In this document: one piece after another, positions 49,349 through 56,720 of the stretch
Layout of the letters: the number at the start of each line of letters is the position of its first letter
Position numbering within the stretch: the stretch's first letter is position 1
Assembly: GCF_000389965.1 (NCBI RefSeq)
Contig: NC_021191.1
Coordinates: forward strand, 6,015,501 to 6,079,500
Reading direction: 5' to 3'
Length of the DNA: 64,000 nucleotides
DNA from: Actinoplanes sp. N902-109
GTDB lineage: Bacteria > Actinomycetota > Actinomycetes > Mycobacteriales > Micromonosporaceae
The notes under the pieces: generated by a model
Databases searched by the model: none
Told to the model about the DNA's origin: nothing
Seen by the model: only the letters and a program-made list of their open reading frames with translations
Made by a program: the position numbers and the translations under genes

Positions 49349-50646
49349 GCCCCCGCTTCCTGAGGCAGGTAGCCCAGACCGGCGTACCGGATGCCCAGGG
49401 CCTGGATGGCGGCGGCGTCGAGGATGCGCCAGGAGTCGAAGATCAGGGCTGGGCGGGCCGAGCCGAGCAGTTCGGTGATCTCCAGTGCCCGGTAGTCCGG
49501 GTGGTCGTTGATGACCAGGATGGCGTCCGCGTCGGCGAAGGCCTTGTCCAGGCTGACCGGGTCGCCGCCGTACTGGCGGATGACGTCGTCGGTGACCATC
49601 GGGTCGTGCCCGGTGACCGTGATGCCCGCGGCCGAGAAGACCGGCATCATGTCGGCGATCGGGGTGCCGCGCATGTCGTCGGTGGGCGGCCAGCCTTTGT
49701 ACGCCCAGCCCAGCACGGCCAGCCGCAGCCCGCGGGTCGACGCGAAGGAGGCGGCCAGCAGCGACACCACGGTCTCGGCGACGTGCTTGGGCAGGAACTC
49801 GTTCAGCGCCCGGGCCCGGCCCACCAGGAACGGCTCGTACTCCCCGGCGCTGTCCAGCATGATGTACGGGTCCTTGGACAGGCAGCCGCCGCCGACGTAG
49901 CCGGGCTTGGCCAGGTCGGGGCGCGGGTAGTGCAGGTTGGCCGCGCGGATGACCTCGAGCGGGTCCAGGCCGTGCTGCTCGGCGATCAGGGCGATCTCGT
50001 TGCCGAACGAGTAGATCAGGTCGGTGTGGCAGTTGTTCGACAGCTTGACCATCTCGGCCGTCTCCAGGCTGGACACCTCGACGACCTCGTGCGCCAGCCC
50101 GCTGAAGAATTCCACCGCCGCGCGCAGCGAGGGCTCGTCGAGGCCGCCGATGACCTGCGGCAGCTCGACCAGTTCGCGCAGCGCCTGACCCTGGATCGTG
50201 CGCTCGGGCGCCATCACGAGTTTGACCTCGTCGCCCCAGGCCGCGCGCAGCTCCGGCAGCACCACGTTGCGGCTGGTCCCCACCGGCACGGTGCTGCGCA
50301 CCACGACCAGGGTGCCGGGGCGGCAGGTGGCCGCGACGCTGCGGGCGGCGGCGGCCAGGTTGGCCAGGTTGGGCCGGCGGGTGGCCTCGTCGACCGGCGT
50401 CGACACGCTGATCACCGCGACGTCCACGGTGTCGTGCGGCAGTTCGGCCGCGACGTGCACGTTCTCCGCGTGGGCGAAGATGTCCTCCACGCCGGGCTCG
50501 AAGATGTGCGACCGGCCCTGCGAGAGAGTGTCGATCACTTCGGGTGACACGTCCGCGCCGTGCACCACGAAGCCCTTGTCGGCCAGCGCCGCGGTCAGCG
50601 TGAGCCCGACATAGCCGAGCCCGACGACCCCGATCGTCATAGGCAT
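49339..50646 (-). CDS. nucleotide-sugar dehydrogenase (UDP-glucose/ManNAc dehydrogenase family)
   Basis: A 435-residue four-electron dehydrogenase: IGVVGLGYVGLTLTAALADKGFVVHGADV, SVSTPVDEATRRPNLANL, VVVRSTVPVGTSRNVVLPELR, APERTIQGQALRELVELPQVIGGLDE, NNCHTDLIYSFGNEIALIAEQHGLD, the cysteine motif VGGGCLSKDPYIM and LGWAYKGWPPTDDMRGTPI. The ERTIQGQALRELVELPQVIGG stretch is that of the WbpA/WecC-type (UDP-HexNAc) branch, so it may give a UDP-N-acetylhexosaminuronate. ATG 50646 has AGGAGG nine bases upstream. Within the polysaccharide operon. Confidence 0.9.
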   Translation of the reverse strand: MPMTIGVVGLGYVGLTLTAALADKGFVVHGADVSPEVIDTLSQGRSHIFEPGVEDIFAHAENVHVAAELPHDTVDVAVISVSTPVDEATRRPNLANLAAAARSVAATCRPGTLVVVRSTVPVGTSRNVVLPELRAAWGDEVKLVMAPERTIQGQALRELVELPQVIGGLDEPSLRAAVEFFSGLAHEVVEVSSLETAEMVKLSNNCHTDLIYSFGNEIALIAEQHGLDPLEVIRAANLHYPRPDLAKPGYVGGGCLSKDPYIMLDSAGEYEPFLVGRARALNEFLPKHVAETVVSLLAASFASTRGLRLAVLGWAYKGWPPTDDMRGTPIADMMPVFSAAGITVTGHDPMVTDDVIRQYGGDPVSLDKAFADADAILVINDHPDYRALEITELLGSARPALIFDSWRILDAAAIQALGIRYAGLGYLPQEAGATA

Positions 50647-50675
50647 GTTCACATTCCTCCTGAGCTGAGCACCCG

Positions 50676-51710
50676 TCACGGACATGGCGGGCTGGGTCGG
50701 TCGAGGTCCAGCACGGTGACCGTGCCGGCAAAGCGTTCCTTGCGGTACGAGGAGCACGCGGCGCGTACGTCGGCGGGGCGGGTGGCGTAGTCGACGCTGA
50801 GCACGAACTTCCCGGCGTCGCGCAGCGCCCGCGTCTCGCTGAGGTTCTCGGCGCAGTAGTCCTCGGTGCAGCGTTCGTCGGTGGCCTGGTAGAACAGCTC
50901 CTCCATGCCGATGCCGTCGACCGCCGCGGTGTAGCCGGGCTGGTGGCGCAGCTCCGGCGAGTTCTGCGGGACGATCAGGAACCCCGGTGCGCGGTGTTTC
51001 GCGTACCGGCTGATCCGCCCGATGAGCGCGGCCATCTCCCGGGCGAGCCGCTCGCGGTCGCGGCCCTCGGTCGCGCTCAGATCGATTTCCTCGTACGCGA
51101 GCGGGGTGTCCAGATACACCCCGTCGAAGCCGGCCCGCAGCGCCTGGTCGAGCCGCGGCTGGACGACCCGCTGCCACCACCGTTCGTCGTAGTAGCGCAC
51201 GAAGTACTCGCCCGGCCAGTCCTGCCATTCGTTGGCGATCAGGTCGGGTGCGTCGCGCCGCAGCCCGGGGTACTCGGGGCGGAAGTCCTCGATGCTGCCG
51301 ATCTCGAAGTACGCGAGGACCCGCTTGCCGGTGGCCCGCACCCCGGCGATCTCGGCCCGGCTGAAGTAGTCGGCGTGCGCGTCGCGGGCCAGGTCGATCA
51401 CCACCAGCTGGTACGGTCCGGCCGCCAGCTGGTCGAGCCTGCCACCGGCGTAGTCCTGCAGCTGGTAGGCCCACGAGCGGATGGTGGCGGGCCGCACGGC
51501 CGCGCCCGAGGACGCCGACAGCGACGGCGCCGGGCGCGGTCCGGGCGTGACCGGCGGGGTCACCGGCGGCTGCACCGGCACCGGGGCCGACACCGGTGGC
51601 CCGGCGTCCGGCGGCAGCGCGTCCGGAGCCGGCTCGTCGGGCTGGTCGGAGCATGCCGCCATGAGCACCAGCACGAGGGCCGGCGCCATGGCTGCCCAGA
51701 GTTTTCTCAC
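50676..51710 (-). CDS. GH114-like lipoprotein, probable alpha-1,4-polygalactosaminidase
   Basis: A 344-residue lipoprotein: signal LWAAMAPALVLVLMAAC with the lipobox cysteine, a Pro-rich spacer of about 55 residues, then the GH114 barrel: WAYQLQDYAGGRLDQLAAGPYQLVVIDLARD, RVLAYFEIGSIEDFRPEYPG, FDGVYLDTPLAYEEID with the conserved catalytic-strand Asp, LIVPQNSPELRHQPGYTAAVDGIGMEELFYQATDERC and FVLSVDYATRPADV. GH114 and the related hydrolase domain of PelA and Ega3 cleave alpha-1,4-linked galactosamine polymers. GTG start overlaps the stop of the epimerase-like gene. Fits trimming of an exported galactosamine polymer outside the membrane. Confidence 0.88.
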   Translation of the reverse strand: MRKLWAAMAPALVLVLMAACSDQPDEPAPDALPPDAGPPVSAPVPVQPPVTPPVTPGPRPAPSLSASSGAAVRPATIRSWAYQLQDYAGGRLDQLAAGPYQLVVIDLARDAHADYFSRAEIAGVRATGKRVLAYFEIGSIEDFRPEYPGLRRDAPDLIANEWQDWPGEYFVRYYDERWWQRVVQPRLDQALRAGFDGVYLDTPLAYEEIDLSATEGRDRERLAREMAALIGRISRYAKHRAPGFLIVPQNSPELRHQPGYTAAVDGIGMEELFYQATDERCTEDYCAENLSETRALRDAGKFVLSVDYATRPADVRAACSSYRKERFAGTVTVLDLDRPSPPCP

Positions 51711-52591
51711 CCGAGACCTGCCGCCCAGATGGCATCGATCGAGGCGTTCAGGTCGTACGCCGGGGTCCAGCCCAGGTCGGAGGCGGCCCGGCGGATGTCG
51801 GCCCGGATCCAGCCGACCGCGGCCGAGCGCTGCGGCCCGACGCCCTCCTCGTGGATGACGCCCGCCCAGCCGGCCCGCTCGGCGAGCAGCCCGACCGCCT
51901 GCCGCACGGTGACGGCACGTCCGCTGCCGGCGTTGTAGATGCGGCTGGCCAGCCGGGGTGCGACCACCGCGGCCCGGATCAGCGAGGCGACGTCGCGCAC
52001 GTCGACGAAGTCACGGTGGGCGCCCAGCGGTCCCAGGGTGATCTCGGTGGCGCCGGTCTTGAGCGCCTCGCGGATGCGGTGCGCCGCCCGGCCCAGCACG
52101 TTCTCGGCGGGCTGCCCGGCGCCGATCGGGTTGAACACCCGCACCGACACCGCGTCGGCCCGGCCCGCCGCCCCGGCGAGCGCGAACAGCCGGGTGCCGG
52201 CCAGGTGGCTGACCCCGTACGCGCCCACCGGCTCGGTGCGGTCGTCCTCGGCGACCGCACGGCCGTGCTCGACGACGCCGTACTCCCCGGCCGAGCCGAG
52301 CCGCACCAGCCGGGCCTGTGGCACCGCCTGCTCGACCGCGTCGAGCAGCTTCGCGGCCACCAGCGTGTTGGCCCGCACGAGATGCTCGTCGGAGCCGCCC
52401 AGCGCGCCGACACAGCTGACCACCGCGTCCGGCGCCTCGGCCCGCAGCAGCGCCGCGAGCGCGCCGGTGTCCCCGGCGATCAGGTCGTGCCGGTCCCGCC
52501 CGGGGCAGACCAGCTCGCCCTCGCCGGCCAGCGCCGCCTTGACGTGCGTACCGATGAAACCGGAGGAGCCGAACACCAGGAATTTGGTCAT
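51707..52591 (-). CDS. NAD(P)-dependent epimerase/reductase with atypical active site
   Basis: A 294-residue extended SDR (TKFLVFGSSGFIGTHVKAALAGEGELVCPGRDRHDL, VVSCVGALGGSDEHLVRANTLVAAKLLDAV, LVRLGSAGEYGVV, VRVFNPIGAGQP, RDFVDVRDVASLI). The usual YxxxK is YGVSHLAG: Tyr is kept, Lys is replaced by His. It may be a slow or altered reductase/epimerase of the RmlD/GDP-4-keto-hexose kind. ATGA overlap with the nucleotidyltransferase gene and GTGA overlap with the GH114 lipoprotein gene. Confidence 0.85.
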   Translation of the reverse strand: MTKFLVFGSSGFIGTHVKAALAGEGELVCPGRDRHDLIAGDTGALAALLRAEAPDAVVSCVGALGGSDEHLVRANTLVAAKLLDAVEQAVPQARLVRLGSAGEYGVVEHGRAVAEDDRTEPVGAYGVSHLAGTRLFALAGAAGRADAVSVRVFNPIGAGQPAENVLGRAAHRIREALKTGATEITLGPLGAHRDFVDVRDVASLIRAAVVAPRLASRIYNAGSGRAVTVRQAVGLLAERAGWAGVIHEEGVGPQRSAAVGWIRADIRRAASDLGWTPAYDLNASIDAIWAAGLG

Positions 52592-53316
52592 ACCGGCTCC
52601 CCCAGCGCCTCGCGGAGGATCTTGGGCCTGATCGCCTCGAACGTGCGGTTCGCCTCGTCGTAGTCCTCGGGCCGGCCGATGTCGAGCCAGAAGCCCGCGA
52701 ACGGGTAGGTGGCCGGGTTGTCGCCGCGGGCCAGCAGGTCCAGCACCAGCTGGTCGAAACCGAAGGACAGACCCGGCGGGTACGGGAGCAGGGTGCGCCG
52801 CGACATGCCGTAGACGCCCATGCTCACCTGGTACCGCAGGTGCGGCTTCTCCCGGAACCCGACGATCCGCGACGCCTCGATCTCGAGCACCCCGAACTCG
52901 ACCCGGTGGGTGCGCTCGGCGATGGCCACGGTGAGCCCGCTGCCCGCCTCCTGGTGGCGCTGCAGCAGATCGGCGTAGTCGAGGTCGGTCAGGATGTCGC
53001 CGTTCATCACCAGGAACTGGTCGGGCAGCGTCTCCTTGAGGCCGAACAGCGGCCCCACCGTCGACAGTGGGCGGTCCTCCTCGATGTAGTCGACCCGCAG
53101 CCCCCAGCGGGCCCCGTCCCCGACGAACGCCTTGATCAGCGGGCCGAGGTGGTTGATGGCGAGGGTGACCGACGTGAACCCGCAGGACGCGAGCTGGTCC
53201 AGGACGATCTCCAGGATGGCGTGCTTGTCACCGATGGGCATCAGCGGCTTCGGCAGTGTGGTGGTGTACGGCCGCAGCCGCACCCCCTTGCCGCCGGCCA
53301 GGATCACCGCATGCAT
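52588..53316 (-). CDS. sugar nucleotidyltransferase
   Basis: A 242-residue NTP-transferase: HAVILAGGKGVRLRPYTTTLPKPLMPIGDKHAILEIVLDQLASCG (the GGxGxRLxPxT...PKPL signature), FLVMNGDILTDLDY with the metal Asp, FREKPHLRYQVSMGVYGM and FAGFWLDIGRPEDYDEAN. Activates a hexose-1-phosphate, as in RmlA/RfbF/GCD1-type enzymes; the nucleotide and sugar are not fixed. 29 bp after the PelG-like gene, overlapping the epimerase gene. Confidence 0.92.
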   Translation of the reverse strand: MHAVILAGGKGVRLRPYTTTLPKPLMPIGDKHAILEIVLDQLASCGFTSVTLAINHLGPLIKAFVGDGARWGLRVDYIEEDRPLSTVGPLFGLKETLPDQFLVMNGDILTDLDYADLLQRHQEAGSGLTVAIAERTHRVEFGVLEIEASRIVGFREKPHLRYQVSMGVYGMSRRTLLPYPPGLSFGFDQLVLDLLARGDNPATYPFAGFWLDIGRPEDYDEANRTFEAIRPKILREALGEPV

Positions 53317-53345
53317 AGCAGATCTAGCCTCCCCAGGTCGTTGAT

Positions 53346-55133
53346 CTACCGGTAGTGGCGGACCTGGCCCACGATCGGGGCCAGGCCGAGCAGGAAGAGG
53401 GCCAGCAGGGCGAGCACGCTGCCGAGGTAGAGCACGGTGTCGGTCAGCGGGGCACCCGATTGGCCCAGCAGGGGCGCGGCGCCGAGCGCGGCACCGGCCC
53501 CGACGTGCACGATCAGCGCGGCCAGCATCGCCCCGCACAGCCAGCCGAACTTCTCGAAGCCGGCCAGCAGGAACGCGGAGTAGTACGCGCCGGCGAGCAC
53601 CACGTGGGCGCCGATCATCGCCATGCCGGGCGCGGAGAGCCGGCCGGTGGCGTCCAGCGCGGCGATCAGGGCCAGCCCGAGCAGCGCCGGCACCGCGAGG
53701 CAGGCCAGCGTCTCCCGGCCGATCAGCAGCCGGACGGCGCGCTGGAACTCCTGCGGGCGGTGCACGCGCCTGGTGAGCCGCACGGCGTGGGCGCGGTAGC
53801 CCTCGGCGCGCCACTCGACGAAGCCCATCGCGGCGATCAGCGGCGCCACCGAGATGGCGATGTCCAGCCGGTGCAGCAGGTACGGCGCCTCGGCGTGCAG
53901 CAGCAGCGCGGCCGAGCACGCCCCGTACAGGGTGACGCCGGTCAGCCCGGACCGCTGCGTGCGCAGCACCGGCAAGCCGGGTGGTTCCGTCCGGTCGCCC
54001 CGGTTGTGGGTCAGCAGCAGGGCGGCGGCGTAGGCGGCGGCCACCCCGGCGATCGCGGTGCCGATGGCGACCGGGCGCGCCGGGGACCCGTACCAGAGGA
54101 AGGCACAGCCACCCACGACGGCCGGGATCATCGTCGCGACCTGCAGTCCCTCGCGGCGGTAGAAGACCAGGATGGTGCCGGCCATCTGATAGCCGAGCTG
54201 GCACATGGCCAGCAGCACCAGACCCCAGCCGCCACCGGCGAACGCGACCACCAGCAGCCCGCACAGCGCACCGGCGACCGGCGCGCCCAGCGTGGACCAG
54301 CGCAGCAGCAGCGCGGCACCACGTGGGCGGTAGGCCCCGAGCAGCTTGTACGCGCCGTACGCCGCCGTGCCCGCGTACATCCAGCCGAACGCGCTGGCCA
54401 GGGTGAGCGCCAGCACCACGGACCGCTGGCCGAGCACCCCGAGCACGGCCGGGAACACCGCGCTGGGCAGGGCGTAGAGCGGGCCGTGGGCCAGCACGCG
54501 CACCCCGTGGCGCCAGGAGCGGGCCGCGGCCTGGTCGGGCAGCGCCTCGACGGGCGGGCCGAGCCGGCGGTAGACCTCAAGGGCGAGCGCGAACACGTCG
54601 GCGAAGCCGTACTCCACCCGGGCGATCCGGTCGGTGAAGCCGTCGGCCTCCAGCGCCGCGGCGACCTGCAGCGCGTCGACGGCCCGCAGCAGGCTGGGCC
54701 GGATCCGGTCGACCAGTTCGTCGAGCGGGTCGGTGGAGATCCGCGGCAGGACGACGGTGTGGGTCTGCGGCGCCTCGGCGGCCGGCGGCGGTGGCGCCCC
54801 GGCCGGGCGGGCCGGTCCGGCGGGGCCACGCCGGCGGCCCTGGCGGGGCACGGGCAGCCGCTGCGTCTCCCCGGCGGCACCGGCGTCGACGACCCGGGTC
54901 TGCACCACCTGGGCCTCGATCACCTGGGTCTCGACCACCTGGGTCTCGACCACCTGGGTCTCGACCACCTGGGTCTCGATCACCTGGGTCTGCTCACCCG
55001 GCACGATCCGGACCGTCTTCTCCCCCACGTCGAGGCGCACGGTCTTGTCGCCGACGTCGATGCGCACGGTCTCGTCACCGGCGTCGATGCGCATGGTCTC
55101 GTCGGGATCGGCGAGGTCGTTGTCCACCGTCAT
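53346..55133 (-). CDS. PelG-like membrane protein with repeat-rich N-terminal extension
   Basis: A 595-residue protein. The first 115 residues are cytoplasmic-looking repeats: about four 10-residue units (DETVRIDVGD, DKTVRLDVGE, EKTVRI) and about eight 5-residue units (TQVVE), then a Pro-rich linker and a helical region (LDELVDRIRPSLLRAVDALQVAAALEADGFTDRIARVEYGFADVFALALEVYRRL). From about residue 215 there are ten or more membrane helices resembling PelG/MOP flippase-type proteins, with FYRREGLQVATMIPAVVGG and AYYSAFLLAGFEKFGW. PelG partners PelF in export of the Pel polymer. ATG overlaps the PelF-like stop. No separate PelD or PelE gene is present; the extension may replace them. Confidence 0.75.
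   Translation of the reverse strand: MTVDNDLADPDETMRIDAGDETVRIDVGDKTVRLDVGEKTVRIVPGEQTQVIETQVVETQVVETQVVETQVIEAQVVQTRVVDAGAAGETQRLPVPRQGRRRGPAGPARPAGAPPPPAAEAPQTHTVVLPRISTDPLDELVDRIRPSLLRAVDALQVAAALEADGFTDRIARVEYGFADVFALALEVYRRLGPPVEALPDQAAARSWRHGVRVLAHGPLYALPSAVFPAVLGVLGQRSVVLALTLASAFGWMYAGTAAYGAYKLLGAYRPRGAALLLRWSTLGAPVAGALCGLLVVAFAGGGWGLVLLAMCQLGYQMAGTILVFYRREGLQVATMIPAVVGGCAFLWYGSPARPVAIGTAIAGVAAAYAAALLLTHNRGDRTEPPGLPVLRTQRSGLTGVTLYGACSAALLLHAEAPYLLHRLDIAISVAPLIAAMGFVEWRAEGYRAHAVRLTRRVHRPQEFQRAVRLLIGRETLACLAVPALLGLALIAALDATGRLSAPGMAMIGAHVVLAGAYYSAFLLAGFEKFGWLCGAMLAALIVHVGAGAALGAAPLLGQSGAPLTDTVLYLGSVLALLALFLLGLAPIVGQVRHYR
54899..54992. repeat. 15-bp tandem repeat coding (TQVVE)n
   Basis: About six near-identical 15-bp units (CTCGACCACCTGGGT or CTCGATCACCTGGGT) encode the pentapeptide run of the PelG-like protein. 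They keep the frame and are likely variable in number. Confidence 0.88.
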
Positions 55134-56689
55134 TGCCGGCCCCCGTACAGACCCGCGGTGAAGGACTTGACCGCGGTGTGGGGGTCGCGCGGCGCGGGCA
55201 CCCGGCCCTGCACCGGGCCCCGCAGGTGCTGCGGCGGCTCGGCCGCGCGCAGCGGCGTCGCCAGGCCCTCGTACACGTTGCGGTACATCTGCAGCGACTG
55301 GCTGAGCGTGAAGTGTTCCAGCACCCGCTGGCGGGCCGCGTAGCCCAGGTTGAACCGCAAGTCGTTGTCCTTCAACAGTTTGATGCACGCCTCGGCGACC
55401 GCGGCGTGGTCGCGCGGCGCGACGACGATGCCGGTCTCGCCGACCGCCTCGGCGACGCCGCCGACGTTGGTGCAGACGGTCGGGCGGCCACATGCCATGG
55501 CTTCCACGACCGTGTACGGGAAACCCTCGGAGATGCTGGTGAGCGCGACGATGCTGCCGGCGTGGTAGGCGTCGACCGCGTTGCCGATGCGCCCCTCCAG
55601 CACCGCCGCACCCTCGAGCCCGAGGTCGTTGATGAGCTTCTCGCAGGACTCGTGGTAGATCCGGTTGACCGCCGGGGTGCCGCCGAAGATGCGCAGCCGT
55701 GCGGCGGGGATCTCCTTGCGCACGATGGCGAACGCCCGGATCAGCGTGTGCAGGTCCTTGAGCGGGTCGATGCGGCCCATGAACGAGATCGTCGGCACCG
55801 TCGGCTCGCTGGTGGCCGCCGGGAACTCGGCCGGTTCGACGCCGTTGTACATCGTCCACATCCGGTCCGGGTCGGCGCCGTTGTGCAGCTGCCAGCGCCG
55901 GTTGTACGCCGAGTGCGGTGCCAGCACGTCGGTGATCAGGTACGCCGCCCCGGCCAGCGAGCGGAAGAAGCTGAGCGCCAGCACCCGGACCGCGTGCGAG
56001 GCGTCGTCGTTGAGGTAGGAGATGTAGCGCTCGCGCAGGTAGATGCCGTGCTCACTCATCACCAGCGGGGTGCCGTTGCGCCACTTGGCGGCCATCCCGA
56101 CCAGCGTGGACAGCCCGTTCATCGAGCTGTGCACGATGTCGGCCTGCACCACCGGGGCGCTGAGCGGGCGCAGCATGTGTTCCATCAGCCAGGCCGCCTG
56201 GATCGCGTCGGCCACGGTCGGCGCCGGGACGCTCTGCTCGACGCGCAGCTCGCGCCACGCGTCGAGCATCATGCCCAGCGCCTCGTTGGAGACCAGCGCG
56301 GCGCTCAGGTCGCCCCCGTCGGCGGCGTACTCGTAGAGCCCGCGCAACGCCAGCAGGAACAGGCTGCGGCTGACCGCGCCCTGGTCCGAGCGGGTGGTCT
56401 CCAGCGGGGTGACCAACGCGCGCAGGAACACCTCGTACGACTCGGTGAACGCGGCGCCGGGCCGGTCACCGCCGCCGAGCCGGCCGGGCCGGGCCCCCCA
56501 CAGCGGGACGGAGTGCACCCGGTCCAGGTTGTCCGGCGGGGTGAAGACGGGTTTCTCCGTGCCGTCCACGGTGAGCGCGACGACTTCCCAGCGGTAGTCC
56601 GGGATGCCACGGATGAGCTGTTCGCACCAGATGCTCACCCCGCCCATCGCGTAGGGGTAGGTCCCCTCCGACACGAGTGCGATCCGCAC
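55130..56689 (-). CDS. PelF-like glycosyltransferase (GT4, DUF3492 N-terminus)
   Basis: A 519-residue cytosolic transferase. N-terminal DUF3492 signature RIALVSEGTYPYAMGGVSIWCEQLIRGIPDYRWEVVALT, a middle HSSMNGLSTLVGMAAKWRNGTPLVMSEHGIYLRERYISYL, and a GT4 C-terminal domain: ISFMGRIDPLKDLHTLIRAFAIVRKEIPAARLRIFGGTP and SIVALTSISEGFPYTVVEAMACGRPTVCTNVGGVAEAVGETGIVV with the E-x7-E donor motif (EGFPYTVVE). In Pseudomonas PelF polymerises the galactosamine-rich Pel backbone from UDP-sugars; length and domain order match. GTG start. 31 bp after the deacetylase-like gene, overlapping the PelG-like gene. Confidence 0.9.
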   Translation of the reverse strand: MRIALVSEGTYPYAMGGVSIWCEQLIRGIPDYRWEVVALTVDGTEKPVFTPPDNLDRVHSVPLWGARPGRLGGGDRPGAAFTESYEVFLRALVTPLETTRSDQGAVSRSLFLLALRGLYEYAADGGDLSAALVSNEALGMMLDAWRELRVEQSVPAPTVADAIQAAWLMEHMLRPLSAPVVQADIVHSSMNGLSTLVGMAAKWRNGTPLVMSEHGIYLRERYISYLNDDASHAVRVLALSFFRSLAGAAYLITDVLAPHSAYNRRWQLHNGADPDRMWTMYNGVEPAEFPAATSEPTVPTISFMGRIDPLKDLHTLIRAFAIVRKEIPAARLRIFGGTPAVNRIYHESCEKLINDLGLEGAAVLEGRIGNAVDAYHAGSIVALTSISEGFPYTVVEAMACGRPTVCTNVGGVAEAVGETGIVVAPRDHAAVAEACIKLLKDNDLRFNLGYAARQRVLEHFTLSQSLQMYRNVYEGLATPLRAAEPPQHLRGPVQGRVPAPRDPHTAVKSFTAGLYGGRQ

Positions 56690-56720
56690 GAGAAACCCGC
56701 CTTCCCCCGTTTTCAGTAAC

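Noticed and set aside
53355..55343. Long plus-strand frame opposite the PelG-like gene
   Set aside because: Composition is low-complexity Gln/His/Arg and the membrane helices and coupling on the minus strand are convincing.
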